Numbered from the stretch's first letter, positions 35,379 through 44,726 are shown. The stretch: 64,000 nucleotides of DNA from Sphingopyxis sp. JAI128 (GCF_014207235.1 NZ_JACHDA010000001.1:496001-560000), one strand, 5' to 3'. The notes: generated from the sequence alone by a model not told the origin. Made by a program: numbers and translations.

Positions 35379-36089
35379 ATGGCATCGCCGCCCTGCTTCG
35401 CCGCCGCCCCGCTGGGCCTGCTCGACCACGGCCCCGGCGAATTGCGCGACCGCCATTGCCACAACGACGCCTTTGTCGCGGTCGTGCTCGAAGGCGGATA
35501 TCAGGAGGCCGGCGACGAGGGGCGCTGGAACGTTCGCCCTGGCGACGCGCTGATCCATCACGCCTATGAATCGCATCTCGACCGGTTCGAGGCGAAGGGC
35601 GCGCGCGTGCTGGTGCTCGACCTGCCGGCGAGGCTCGCCGCGACGACGGTCGTCCGCGGGCATGTCGCCGATCCCGACAGCCTCGTCCGGCTCGCCGAGC
35701 GCGATCGCCGGGCCGCGTCGGCGCTGTTCGGCGAGATGTTCGCCGCCGCCGCGCCCGCCGCGCTCGACTGGCCCGACATGCTCGCCGACGATTTGCGCCG
35801 GCTGTCCCCCTTCACGCTCGCCGACTGGGCCGACGACAAGGGCGTCCGCCCCGAAACGCTCAGCCGCGGCTTCCGCTCGGCCTATGGCTGCACGCCCAAA
35901 TCCTATCGCGCCGACGTTCGCGCGCGTGCCGCCTTTGCCGCCGCGCGCCTCGGCGGCGAGCCCTTCGCCGACATTGCGCATCGCCTGAACTTCACCGACC
36001 AGGCGCATATGACGCACGCGGTTACGGGCCTGACCGGCGCTACACCCGGTTGGTGGCGGCGACGTCAAATGGGTACAAGACAGCGCTGA
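35379..36089 (+). CDS. AraC-family transcriptional regulator
   Basis: A 236-residue regulator with an N-terminal cupin-like domain (HCHNDAFVAVVLEG, WNVRPGDALIHH) and a C-terminal double helix-turn-helix (FTLADWADDKGVRPETLSRGF, then PFADIAHRLNFTDQAHMTHA). It starts four bases after manC and is probably co-transcribed. The cupin part suggests it binds a small molecule; none can be named. Confidence 0.88.
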   Translation: MASPPCFAAAPLGLLDHGPGELRDRHCHNDAFVAVVLEGGYQEAGDEGRWNVRPGDALIHHAYESHLDRFEAKGARVLVLDLPARLAATTVVRGHVADPDSLVRLAERDRRAASALFGEMFAAAAPAALDWPDMLADDLRRLSPFTLADWADDKGVRPETLSRGFRSAYGCTPKSYRADVRARAAFAAARLGGEPFADIAHRLNFTDQAHMTHAVTGLTGATPGWWRRRQMGTRQR

Positions 36090-36137
36090 CGCGGCGCCGT
36101 TATATTCGGGCAATACACAGTCAACGGAGACCTCCCC

Positions 36138-37967
36138 ATGCTCGACCGCCGTACCCTGATCGCCACGCTTGCCGCGACCTCCACCCTCGCCGGCGTCCGC
36201 TCGCCCGCGCGCGCGATGACCGCAGACGGCCCTGACGGCGAAGGCGCGAAGCTTACCGCGCTCTACGAACGCCTCTATGACCGCCTCGTCGATGAAAGCC
36301 CCGAATTCGCGACCGCGCTTGGGCTCGACAAGGACGCCCGCCTGCCACTCAAGGCGAAGCTCGACGACCGCTCGCCGGCGGGCATCAAGCGGAGCCATCA
36401 GCTCTATCGCGACGGTCTCGCCGAACTGAAAAAGATCGACGCGTCAAAGCTTTCTGGCATGGACCTCGTAAATTACGAAACTTTCCGCGGCCCATGGGAA
36501 CATTTCGTCAACGCCTATAACACGTTCGACTATGGCCTCCACAGCTGGCCCGAACCGCATCCGGTGACACAGCTTTCGGGCACCTACCGTTCGATCCCCG
36601 ATTTTCTGATCAACCAGCACAGCATCGCGAACGCCGCCGATGCCGAGGCCTATCTCGCGCGCTGCGCCGATTTCGCGGTGCAACTCGATAATGAAACGGG
36701 CCGCATCAAGGCCGATCATGCGAACGGGGTCATCCCGCCCGATTTCGTCATCGACCGCGCGCTCGGCCAGTTCGACCGCATCTGGGCCCCCACCGCCGAC
36801 GCCAACGGCCTGACGAAGAATCTCGCCGCCAAGACGAAGGACATTCCCGGCGACTGGGCCAAACGCTGCGCCGAGCTTGTCGAGGGCAAAATCTATCCTG
36901 CGATGCGCCGCCAGGCCGAAGAGCTCCGCGCCGCGCGCCCGCGCGCCACGCATGACGCCGGCGTCTGGCGCCTGCCCAAGGGCGACGAATATTATGCCTA
37001 TGCGCTGCGCTACGCGACAACCACGGGCATGTCGGCCGAGGAGGTGCACCAGCTCGGGCTCGACCGCGTCGCCGATCTCAGCGCGCGCGCCGACGCGATC
37101 TTCAAGGCGCAGGGCATGACCAAGGGGACAGTCGCCGAACGGATGCGCGCGCTCGGCAAGGACCCGCGCTTTCTCTATCCCAACACCGACGACGGCAAGT
37201 TCAAGCTGATCGCCGAGCTCAACGCCCAGATGCAGGCGATCCAGGCGCGCCTGCCCGAAGCCTTCGGGCGCCTGCCCAAGGCGAAGGTCGAGATTCGCCG
37301 CGTCCCCGCCGATATCGAGGATGGCGCAACGGGCGGCTATTACCAGATCCCCGCGCTCGACGGCTCGCGCCCCGGCGCCTATTATATCAACCTGCGCGAC
37401 ACCGCCGAAAACCCGAGCTGGACGCTGCCGACGCTCACCTATCACGAAGCCTCGCCCGGCCATCACCACCAGATTGCGCTGGCGCAGGAAGCCGAAGGAA
37501 TCCCGCGCCTTCGCCGCCTTCCCGCCTACTCGGTCTATACCGAGGGCTGGGGCCTCTATGCCGAGCAGCTCGCCGACGAGATGGGTGTCTATAAAAACGA
37601 CCCGTGGGGCCGGCTCGGCTATCTGCAATCCTATATGTTCCGCGCCGCGCGCCTCGTCGCCGACACCGGGCTTCACCATTATAGATGGACCCGAGAAAAG
37701 GCGATCCGCTATTATAGCGACACGCTCGGCACCCCCGAACCGTCGAACGTTACCGAGATCGAGCGCTATTGCGTCTGGCCCGGACAGGCGACGAGCTACA
37801 TGGTCGGCCAGACGCGCTGGGTCGCGATCCGCGAGCAGGCGAAGGCCGCCCTCGGCGACAAGTTCGACCTGCGGGGTTTCCACGACACCGCGCTTGCGGC
37901 GGGCGCGATGCCGATTTCGGTGCTCGAATCGGTGATCACCCGCTGGACCTCCGCGCAAATGACCTGA
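36138..37967 (+). CDS. DUF885 family secreted hydrolase
   Basis: A 609-residue protein. The N terminus (LDRRTLIATLAATSTLAG) looks like a Tat-type signal with a twin Arg. The zinc-peptidase-like motif HEASPGHHHQ lies at about residue 435, with EGWGLYAEQLADE downstream as the further ligand region, which is the pattern of the DUF885 family. Length is normal. Some members have been reported as peptidases or esterases, but the family has no firm substrate. It appears to be a single-gene unit. Confidence 0.87.
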   Translation: MLDRRTLIATLAATSTLAGVRSPARAMTADGPDGEGAKLTALYERLYDRLVDESPEFATALGLDKDARLPLKAKLDDRSPAGIKRSHQLYRDGLAELKKIDASKLSGMDLVNYETFRGPWEHFVNAYNTFDYGLHSWPEPHPVTQLSGTYRSIPDFLINQHSIANAADAEAYLARCADFAVQLDNETGRIKADHANGVIPPDFVIDRALGQFDRIWAPTADANGLTKNLAAKTKDIPGDWAKRCAELVEGKIYPAMRRQAEELRAARPRATHDAGVWRLPKGDEYYAYALRYATTTGMSAEEVHQLGLDRVADLSARADAIFKAQGMTKGTVAERMRALGKDPRFLYPNTDDGKFKLIAELNAQMQAIQARLPEAFGRLPKAKVEIRRVPADIEDGATGGYYQIPALDGSRPGAYYINLRDTAENPSWTLPTLTYHEASPGHHHQIALAQEAEGIPRLRRLPAYSVYTEGWGLYAEQLADEMGVYKNDPWGRLGYLQSYMFRAARLVADTGLHHYRWTREKAIRYYSDTLGTPEPSNVTEIERYCVWPGQATSYMVGQTRWVAIREQAKAALGDKFDLRGFHDTALAAGAMPISVLESVITRWTSAQMT

Positions 37968-38076
37968 CGCGGGCAAGACTTCGCCGCTTCGAGCAGGCGG
38001 AAGGTTGCACGCCCCCGGGGGCGGCGCGAGGCATTTTTCGGCCAACACTCATACGAATGTCAATATCCCTAGCCAC

Positions 38077-38099
38077 GCGACTAATTGAGATCGAGTCGC
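38077..38099. promoter_or_regulatory. Inverted repeat before the receptor remnant
   Basis: GCGACT at 38077-38082 and AGTCGC at 38094-38099 are perfect six-base arms with an 11-base loop, 15 bases before the remnant start. It may be an old operator of the former receptor gene. Confidence 0.3.
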
Positions 38100-38113
38100 A
38101 AAAAAGGGAATAT

Positions 38114-38661
38114 ATGAACTTCGTCCGGACGCTCGTCATGGGGGGCGCCGCGGACCTCGTCTTCACGGCCGCCGCCGCGCGCGCCGACGAAACGGCGAAC
38201 ACGCTCGTCACCGCCACCGCCTTCAAGATCGAGGAACGCAACCGCGTTCTCTATCTCGCCGCCGGCGGCACCGCCCAGTCGGGCGTGCTCGATACCAAGG
38301 GTTTCGAGATCGAGGTCAGCCACACGCTACCCGGCAATTTCGAGCTCCTCGCCAACTACGGCTATTCGAAGCTCAAGTCCGAAACCAACACCAGCCTCGA
38401 TCATATGCCGCGCCATACCGCGTCACTCTGGTCGACCAAGACTTTCGGCCTCCGCGAAGACGCGCAACTGCGCCTCGGCGGCGGGGTCGCCATAGCGGCG
38501 ACGGTCGATGTACTCGCCGAAATCTATTGGAGCAATCTGCGGTTCGCGGTCAACGCCACGAACCTGCTCAACAACAAATATTACGCATCTGCCTCGCCCG
38601 CGGCGACTGCTTCGTCGGAGTTCCGCGCAACGTCATGGGAACGATCAGCTACCGCTTCTGA
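38114..38661 (+). pseudogene. TonB-dependent siderophore receptor, decayed remnant
   Basis: A ribosome site (AAGGG) and a signal-peptide-like start (MNFVRTLVMGGAADLVFTAA) lead directly into the last part of a TonB-dependent receptor: RNRVLYLAAGGTAQSG, FEIEVSHTLPGNFELLANYG, MPRHTASLWS, and NATNLLNNKYYAS. The plug and most of the barrel, which would be some 500 residues, are missing. At 38588-38590 one base is lost. Past that point the -1-base frame continues CLARGDCFVGVPRNVMGTIS and ends YRF with a stop at 38659-38661, the normal C terminus of such receptors. A further short deletion seems present at GGGVAIAATVD. It is non-functional. Confidence 0.88.
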
Positions 38662-40015
38662 CCGCCGCATTCGCTATCGCGGCATCCGCGGCGGCGCCTG
38701 CAGTTTGCGGCGATGCTTCATTGGGCGCCGCTAGGGTCAGGATTCTCGCCCGCAGCCTCTCCCAATCGTCGAACCGCCAGAAACTGGGGCTGTCGCGTCC
38801 GACGATCCGCGGATGGGCCGCAGACGGAGCGATCGCACGATCGACGGGGTCGATTTCGGCCAGCATCGCGCAATCGAAAAAGGAGCGAACGACGACATCC
38901 TCGTCGGCTTCGCCGGCGCTTCCGACGACAATGCCCAACTCGCCGGTGGACAGCCGGACCAAGGTTCCGACGGCATAAATGCCCAGGCTGTCGGCAAAAC
39001 GGTCGAGCAGCAACGGGTCGAAATGCCCCTCCCACTGCGTCATCGCCGTCATCGCCTCGCAGGGCGTCCACGCCTGCTTGTAGGGGCGGTTCGACGTGAC
39101 CGCATCATAAACGTCGCAAATCGCTCCCATGCGCGCGGCGAGCGATAGCTCGTCGCCCTTCAGCCCGCCGGGATAGCCGGTGCCGTCGATCTTCTCATGG
39201 TGGCGCAAACAGAGCTCCAGCGCGACGGCGGGGGCACCAGGCGAACTCGCAAGCAGGCGATGTCCAGCGACCGGGTGCGAACGGACCGAGCGCATTTCCT
39301 TCTTTGACAGCCCGCCGGGTTTGTTCAAAACCTGATCGGACACGGCGACCTTGCCGACGTCGTGCAACAGCCCCGCAACCCCCATGTCCTCGACCTCTTG
39401 GGGGCCGAGTTCGAGATGACGGGCGAAATTGATCATCAGCGCGCACACCGCGACCGAGTGGAGATAGGTATATTCGTCCTTCTCCTTTAACCGGACGAGG
39501 TTGATCAGCGCCCTTGAATCGCGTTCGATCGAGGCGCCGATCGCACTTGCGAGCTGGACCATTCGGCGAACCTCGACCGCACGGCCGAGCCGCGCCCCGT
39601 CGAACATGTCCGCCACCGCCGCGCGGCTCCGCTCGATCGTTCGCTTTGCCCGGCGGCATTCGCCGGCGTAGCCCGCGCGGCGGCGCGGCGCTTCGTCCGC
39701 GGACGATTGCGGTGGCGCGAGGGCTCCGCCGGCGCGAACCCGCTTGGCCTTGCTCCCCGCCTGCCCGGATACCGGCGCGCGCCCGGCGCGCCATATTTGC
39801 GTCGGTGCGACGGGCTCGCAGCCGTCGGCGGGCCCGCGCCCGCGCGCGTCGTCGATGATAATCCCGTCGATGTCCGAATTGCGGATCCGGTCGAGCTGTT
39901 CCTGTGTCTCCACGCGGAAATAGCGGCGCCAGAACGGGTGATCGAACCACGACCCTTCAAAGGCATGGACGAACATGCCGATTTCGACGTCCTTCAATTC
40001 GATTCGAACAAGCAT
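38645..40015 (-). CDS. HD-GYP cyclic-di-GMP phosphodiesterase
   Basis: A 456-residue cytoplasmic protein. The N-terminal DUF3391 domain (LVRIELKDVEIGMFVHAFEG) is followed by an Arg-rich linker and an HD-GYP domain with GLLHDVGKVAVSD near residue 217 and HHEKIDGTGYPGG near residue 271, so all signature residues are present. It should linearise or hydrolyse c-di-GMP. Start 40015 is chosen on family similarity; ATG 40036 is possible. The 3' end overlaps the end of the TonB remnant by 17 bases. Confidence 0.92.
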   Translation of the reverse strand: MLVRIELKDVEIGMFVHAFEGSWFDHPFWRRYFRVETQEQLDRIRNSDIDGIIIDDARGRGPADGCEPVAPTQIWRAGRAPVSGQAGSKAKRVRAGGALAPPQSSADEAPRRRAGYAGECRRAKRTIERSRAAVADMFDGARLGRAVEVRRMVQLASAIGASIERDSRALINLVRLKEKDEYTYLHSVAVCALMINFARHLELGPQEVEDMGVAGLLHDVGKVAVSDQVLNKPGGLSKKEMRSVRSHPVAGHRLLASSPGAPAVALELCLRHHEKIDGTGYPGGLKGDELSLAARMGAICDVYDAVTSNRPYKQAWTPCEAMTAMTQWEGHFDPLLLDRFADSLGIYAVGTLVRLSTGELGIVVGSAGEADEDVVVRSFFDCAMLAEIDPVDRAIAPSAAHPRIVGRDSPSFWRFDDWERLRARILTLAAPNEASPQTAGAAADAAIANAAVRSGS

Positions 40016-40105
40016 TTCGGGTCCCGTTGCGGCCATCTGATCAGCACGCACCCTTCCCAATACGGCACGGCGCGTGCCAATTTAAGCGGTACCGCGATCG
40101 AGGGA

Positions 40106-41494
40106 TCAATCGCCGGCGAAATCGAACGCCGAAACTCCCCGCTCGCCGTCGCGAAAGCGCAGCGGCCGGCCGAGTGGCGGCATCGATCGCTGGACGCAGC
40201 CGGTGCGCGTGCAACGCCTGCATCCGAGGCCTATCGGTGTGGCGGGACTGCGCATCAGGTCGAGCCCGCGCGCGGCGACCAGCGGCGCCGCCACCTTCGC
40301 GTCGACCCCCACGCAGACGGCAAAGCGCGCCGGAGTGCCGCTACCCGTCGCGCCGGGTGCCGCGACCGAGCGCGACTGGGTGAACCAGCGCGAACCGTCC
40401 TCGAGTTCGACGAGGTCGGCGACGACCTCGCCCGGACGCGCGAAGGCTTCGTGGATGCCCCAAAGCGGACAGCGCGCGTCGCCGCCCGTCAGCGGCGACT
40501 GGCTCGCCCCGGCATAGCGCTTGCTCCCCTGCCCCGCGCGATCGATGCGCAGCATGAAAAAGGGCAGTCCACGGGCACCCACACGCTGCAAGGTCGTCAG
40601 CCGGTGCGCGACCTGCTCATAACCCGCGCCGAAGCGCCGCTGGAGAAGCAACAGATCGTACCCCGTCGCGTCGCACGCGCGCAGAAAGCGGCTGTACGGC
40701 ATCATCAGCGCGGCGGCGAAATAGTGGACCAGGTGCCGCTCGAACAGGCGCGCCGCGGCGGTCTCGGCAAATTCGGCGCCCACGACCAGCGCGTCGATCT
40801 CGCCCTTTGCCTCGACCTGTGCCAGTGTCGCCGCCGCCTGGAAGGTGCGCGACGCGGGGCGCAGCAGTTCGCTCAGCATAAGTTGCCGCGCGTGCCAGTC
40901 GAGCCAGCGCAGCCGGTCGGGCATTACGTCGCTCGGCAATATACGGATGCCCAGCTGGTGCCGTGTGCGTAAACGCTCTGAAATCGTGCCATAAAGATCG
41001 CCGCCAGCGAGCCGCAATTCGTCGGCCAGTTCCTCGGCCTGACGGTCGAGATCGGGGAAATGGTTGCGCCATTTCTCGATTGCGCGGCGCACTGCGGCCA
41101 CTTCGGGCGCATCGCCCTCACCTTCCGAATGCTCCTCGGGCGCCGCATCGAACAGCCGTGCAAAGGCGGCGGCGGTCGCCGGGGCGGTCTGCAACCACTC
41201 CTCGACCTCTTGCGCGCCGATGCCGAGGTCGGCGAAGCGCGGGTCGGCGAGCCGGCGACGCAGCCCCGCCGCGCCCCCCGGCACGTCCTCGCCGCCGAGG
41301 CTCGCGGCGTCGAAACCGAAACGTTCCGCCAGCTTTACCAGCACTGTCGCGCTCAGCGGTCGCTGGCCATGTTCGATCAGATTGAGGTAGCTCGGCGAAA
41401 TATCGAGCGCCTCGGCCATGGCGGCCTGCGTCATCCCCGCGTCGCGTCGGGCGCGTCGCACCGCCGGTCCCGCAAACACCCTTCGCTCGGCCAT
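40106..41494 (-). CDS. ScfR/RamB-like transcriptional regulator of the glyoxylate gene
   Basis: A 462-residue regulator. The N-terminal XRE helix-turn-helix (GMTQAAMAEALDISPSYLNL) is followed by a long sensor region of the DUF2083/short-chain-fatty-acyl type. The tail GLGCRRCTRTGCVQRS has a Cys cluster typical of this family. It is divergent from isocitrate lyase; relatives such as RamB control acetate and glyoxylate genes, so aceA is the likely target. No ribosome site is visible before ATG 41494. Confidence 0.88.
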   Translation of the reverse strand: MAERRVFAGPAVRRARRDAGMTQAAMAEALDISPSYLNLIEHGQRPLSATVLVKLAERFGFDAASLGGEDVPGGAAGLRRRLADPRFADLGIGAQEVEEWLQTAPATAAAFARLFDAAPEEHSEGEGDAPEVAAVRRAIEKWRNHFPDLDRQAEELADELRLAGGDLYGTISERLRTRHQLGIRILPSDVMPDRLRWLDWHARQLMLSELLRPASRTFQAAATLAQVEAKGEIDALVVGAEFAETAAARLFERHLVHYFAAALMMPYSRFLRACDATGYDLLLLQRRFGAGYEQVAHRLTTLQRVGARGLPFFMLRIDRAGQGSKRYAGASQSPLTGGDARCPLWGIHEAFARPGEVVADLVELEDGSRWFTQSRSVAAPGATGSGTPARFAVCVGVDAKVAAPLVAARGLDLMRSPATPIGLGCRRCTRTGCVQRSMPPLGRPLRFRDGERGVSAFDFAGD

Positions 41495-41498
41495 TGTC

Positions 41499-41536
41499 GT
41501 GTAACTTTCTTTACTAATTTACACGCCAATTTACAC
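41499..41536. promoter_or_regulatory. Repeated TTACAC sites between the regulator and aceA
   Basis: AATTTACAC occurs twice as direct repeats (41516-41524 and 41528-41536, 12 bases apart), and the inverted half-site GTGTAA lies at 41499-41504. The cluster covers the likely promoter of the regulator gene and lies about 100 bases before aceA. It is a good candidate for the ScfR-like operator. Confidence 0.5.
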
Positions 41537-41635
41537 CTTATTCCCGTATTTCACAAATTTTATTGACAAAGCTTTTCACTTTCCGCGGCACTTTCGCCAA
41601 CTTCCACCCATCACCTCCTCTCAAGGACAAAGACG

Positions 41636-43228
41636 ATGGGTTACCAAGAAGACATGGCGCAGGCAGGCCGCCTCATTCGCGATTATGACGGCACGTGGGA
41701 CGGCATCAGCGGCGAGAGCATCGCCCGCATGCGCGCCCAGAACAAGTTCCGCACCGGCCTCGACATCGCTCGCTACACCGCGCGCATCATGCGCGCCGAC
41801 ATGGCGGCCTATGACGCCGACCCCGCGAACTACACCCAGTCCCTGGGCTGCTGGCACGGCTTCATCGCGCAGCAGAAGATGATCTCGATCAAGAAGCATT
41901 TCGGCACCACCAAGGGCCGCTACATCTACCTCTCGGGCTGGATGATCGCCGCGCTGCGCAGCGAATTCGGTCCGCTGCCCGACCAGTCGATGCACGAAAA
42001 GACCAGCGTCCCGGCGCTGATCGAGGAAATCTACACCTTCCTGCGCCAGGCCGACGCCCGCGAACTCGGCATGCTGTTCCGCGACCTCGACGCCGCGCGC
42101 GCCGAAGGAGATGAGCTCAAGGCAAAGCAGGTTCAGGCCGCGATCGACAATCATGAAACGCACGTCGTTCCGATCATCGCCGACATCGACGCCGGCTTCG
42201 GCAATGCCGAGGCGACCTATCTGCTGGCCAAGAAGATGATCGAGGCTGGCGCCTGCGCGCTCCAGATCGAAAATCAGGTGTCGGACGAAAAGCAGTGCGG
42301 CCACCAGGACGGCAAGGTCACCGTGCCGCACGAGGATTTCATCGCGAAGATCCGTGCCTGCCGCTACGCCTTCATGGAACTCGGCGTGGAAGACGGCATC
42401 ATCGTGACGCGCACCGACAGCCTCGGCGCGGGCCTGACTAAACAGATCGCCTTCTCGAAGGAACCCGGCGACCTCGGCGACCAGTACAACAGCTATCTCG
42501 ATTGCGAAGAGGTCGAAGGCGCGGGCAACCCCGGCGACGTCCTCATCAACCGCGACGGCAAGTTGATGCGCCCGAAGCGCCTGCCCTCGAACCTCTACCA
42601 GTTCCGCCCCGGAACCGGCGAGGACCGCTGCGTCATGGATTGCATCGCATCCTTGCAGAACGGCGCCGACCTGCTGTGGATCGAAACCGAAAAGCCGCAC
42701 ATCGAACAGATCGCCGGCATGGTAGACCGCATCCGCGAAGTCGTCCCCAATGCGAAGCTTGCCTATAATAATTCGCCCAGCTTCAACTGGACGCTCAACT
42801 TTCGCCAGCAGGTGTTCGACGCGTGGGAGAAGGACGGCAAGGACGTCAGCGCGTATGACCGTGCAAAGCTGATGAGCGTCGATTACGACGACACCGAGCT
42901 CAGCAAAGAGGCCGACAACCGCATCCGCACCTTCCAGCGCGACGCGGCGAAGCGGGCGGGAATCTTTCACCACCTCATCACGCTGCCGACCTACCACACC
43001 GCGGCGCTGTCGACCGACAATCTCGCCAAGGAATATTTCGGCGACGAAGCGATGCTTGGCTACGTCAAGGGCGTCCAGCGCGCGGAAATCCGTCAGGGCA
43101 TCGCCTGTGTCAAACATCAGAACATGTCGGGCAGCGACATCGGCGATGATCACAAGGAATATTTCGCCGGCGAAGCGGCGCTGAAAGCCGCGGGCAAGGA
43201 CAATACGATGAACCAGTTCGCCGCCTGA
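41636..43228 (+). CDS. aceA: Isocitrate lyase
   Basis: A 530-residue enzyme that splits isocitrate to glyoxylate and succinate, the first step of the glyoxylate shunt needed for growth on acetate and fatty acids. The active-site loop reads DEKQCGHQDGK near residue 219, and ADIDAGFGN binds the metal. It is longer than the E. coli enzyme (434 residues) and belongs to the long bacterial subfamily. AAGGA lies eight bases before ATG 41636. A strong terminator follows at 43335. Malate synthase is not in this window. Confidence 0.97.
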   Translation: MGYQEDMAQAGRLIRDYDGTWDGISGESIARMRAQNKFRTGLDIARYTARIMRADMAAYDADPANYTQSLGCWHGFIAQQKMISIKKHFGTTKGRYIYLSGWMIAALRSEFGPLPDQSMHEKTSVPALIEEIYTFLRQADARELGMLFRDLDAARAEGDELKAKQVQAAIDNHETHVVPIIADIDAGFGNAEATYLLAKKMIEAGACALQIENQVSDEKQCGHQDGKVTVPHEDFIAKIRACRYAFMELGVEDGIIVTRTDSLGAGLTKQIAFSKEPGDLGDQYNSYLDCEEVEGAGNPGDVLINRDGKLMRPKRLPSNLYQFRPGTGEDRCVMDCIASLQNGADLLWIETEKPHIEQIAGMVDRIREVVPNAKLAYNNSPSFNWTLNFRQQVFDAWEKDGKDVSAYDRAKLMSVDYDDTELSKEADNRIRTFQRDAAKRAGIFHHLITLPTYHTAALSTDNLAKEYFGDEAMLGYVKGVQRAEIRQGIACVKHQNMSGSDIGDDHKEYFAGEAALKAAGKDNTMNQFAA

Positions 43229-43334
43229 TACGAGTTCGGCGCGAGGGGCCCGTTGCAACCCCTCGCGCCAACCCTCTTGGCGCGGGGTCAGGGACCCGCC
43301 TCGCGCCTCCCGAGCTTTCCTGGGGAGGAAAGCC

Positions 43335-43373
43335 TGTCCGCCGGAAGCCCTTGTGCTTCCGGCGGACATTTTT
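43335..43373 (+). terminator. Rho-independent terminator of aceA
   Basis: A perfect 14-base-pair stem (43335-43348 with 43355-43368, arms TGTCCGCCGGAAGC and its complement), a six-base loop and five T residues at 43369-43373. A second smaller hairpin, GCTTTCCT-GGGG-AGGAAAGC, lies just before it at 43314-43333. The T run touches the stop of the convergent terC gene. Confidence 0.92.
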
Positions 43374-44358
43374 ATCGCGGCAACACCGCTTCTTGGTCGC
43401 GCGTCTTGACCAGCGACCAGATGATCCCGCCCGCGATCAGCGCGACGGTGACGCCGAGGCTGACCAACGGCGGGAATTTGTCGCCGCCGAGGAAGAAGTC
43501 CGCCACGAAGATCTTCGAACCGATGAAGACGAGCACCAGCGCCAGCGCATATTTGAGATAGTGGAAGCGATGGACCATCGCCGACAGCGCGAAATAGAGT
43601 GCGCGCAGGCCGAGGATCGCCATGATATTCGACGTATAGACGATAAAGGTGTCGGTCGTGATGGCGAAGATCGCCGGCACGCTGTCGACCGCGAACACGA
43701 GGTCGGCGAGGTTGATCACGACGAGCGCGAGGAGCAGCGGAGTCGCCGTAAGCACCAGCTTGCCCGTCTTGCTGTCCGCCACGCGCACGAAGAATTTCTC
43801 GCCGTGCAGTTCGTGCGTCAGCGGGATGTGCCGCGACAGCCATTTGACGACCGGATTGCCCTTCACATCCATCGGCGTATCGCTTGCAAACAGCATCTTG
43901 ACGCCGGTGAAGACGAGGAAGGCCGCGAAAATATAGAGTATCCAGCCATATTCGGTGACCAGCGCAGCACCGCCGGCAATCATGATGCCGCGCAGCACGA
44001 TCACCGCGACTATGCCCCAAAGGAGCGCGCGATACTGGTAGCGCGGCGGGATCGCGAAGGTGGTGAAGATCAGCGAGATAACAAAGATATTGTCGATCGA
44101 CAGCGCCTTCTCGATGAAGAAGCCGGTATAATATTGCAAGCCGGCCTCGCCGCCCTTCGCGACCCAGACCCACGCGCCGAATGCCATCGCGATACCGATA
44201 TAGAGCGCCGAGAGCTTCAGACTCTCGCCGATCCCCATCTCCTTGTTTTCCTTGTTGAGGACGCCAAGGTCGAAGGCGGTCAACGCGACCACCAGCGTGA
44301 TGAACGAAAGCCAGAACCAGGCCGGGGTGCCCAGCCAGTCGGCAAACAGAAACTCCAT
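43372..44358 (-). CDS. TerC/Alx family membrane protein
   Basis: A 328-residue inner-membrane protein with about nine helices. The two acidic repeats that mark the family are seen as TLVVALTAFDLGVL with FFIEKALSIDNIFV, and NLADLVFAVDSVPAIFA. Relatives such as Alx and MeeF export manganese and also assist metal loading of exoenzymes. It lies 68 bases after ydcH. The gap holds a hairpin (44378-44399). The strongly structured leader before ydcH should control both genes. Confidence 0.93.
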   Translation of the reverse strand: MEFLFADWLGTPAWFWLSFITLVVALTAFDLGVLNKENKEMGIGESLKLSALYIGIAMAFGAWVWVAKGGEAGLQYYTGFFIEKALSIDNIFVISLIFTTFAIPPRYQYRALLWGIVAVIVLRGIMIAGGAALVTEYGWILYIFAAFLVFTGVKMLFASDTPMDVKGNPVVKWLSRHIPLTHELHGEKFFVRVADSKTGKLVLTATPLLLALVVINLADLVFAVDSVPAIFAITTDTFIVYTSNIMAILGLRALYFALSAMVHRFHYLKYALALVLVFIGSKIFVADFFLGGDKFPPLVSLGVTVALIAGGIIWSLVKTRDQEAVLPR

Positions 44359-44377
44359 GATATCTTTCCCTGGATGC

Positions 44378-44399
44378 GCCGAAAGCGCCGCCTTTCGGC
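44378..44399 (-). promoter_or_regulatory. Hairpin between ydcH-like gene and terC
   Basis: GCCGAAAG-CGCCGC-CTTTCGGC forms a perfect eight-base-pair stem with a six-base loop, ending about 20 bases before the terC start. With no U tract it is more likely an RNA-processing or stability element than a terminator. Confidence 0.5.
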
Positions 44400-44426
44400 A
44401 GCGCTCCGGTCGTCAGATGTCGGTGA

Positions 44427-44624
44427 TCAGCGGGCGAGCGCCGGGCGCAACGCGGGCGAACGCATCGTCAGCGCCGCCAGCCGCTCCTTGACCGCGAGCT
44501 TCAACGTCTTCAGCCGCAGCAGGCGGAACGGATCGGCACCGCGGCGGCGCGCCTCGCGCCGCTCGGCATCGTCAAGCTGGCGATGGAGCTGGGTCAGGCG
44601 ATAGAAATTGGGAGAAAAGGTCAT
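44427..44624 (-). CDS. YdcH/DUF465 family small protein
   Basis: A 65-residue basic helical protein: FYRLTQLHRQLDDAERREARR, then RLLRLKTLKLAVKERLAAL, which is the two-helix coiled-coil pattern of DUF465. AGGAGG lies nine bases before ATG 44624, and its first AGG is part of a hairpin. Function is unknown. It leads an operon with terC, which follows in the same direction. Confidence 0.85.
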   Translation of the reverse strand: MTFSPNFYRLTQLHRQLDDAERREARRRGADPFRLLRLKTLKLAVKERLAALTMRSPALRPALAR

Positions 44625-44631
44625 CGAAAAG

Positions 44632-44726
44632 GGCCTCCTGATTGAGAAATCAAGCAGGTGACGCCGATGCCGTTACCCTCAAAACAGGGGGGAGAAAGGG
44701 CCGCAAGCATCGGTGTCACCCGATGC
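44632..44726 (-). promoter_or_regulatory. Structured leader RNA of the ydcH-terC operon (riboswitch-like)
   Basis: Three stems compete, all read on the minus strand. Stem B pairs 44720-44726 with 44707-44713 (CCGATGC). Stem A pairs 44707-44720 with 44657-44670 (14 positions, one mismatch), and so excludes B. Stem C pairs CCTG..TTGA with TCAA..CAGG around a TTTC loop and takes the first AGG of the AGGAGG ribosome site. Upstream GGCGGGACATGTCCCGCC (44742-44759) is a perfect palindrome. The layout is that of a translational switch. Alx-type genes are known targets of the manganese yybP-ykoY riboswitch, but I could not find its GGGGAGUA core on this strand. Confidence 0.55.

Noticed and set aside
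36090..37967. A defence or toxin-antitoxin role for the DUF885 and AraC genes
   Set aside because: Motifs are those of a secreted zinc-hydrolase family and an ordinary sugar-type regulator; no partner genes support defence.
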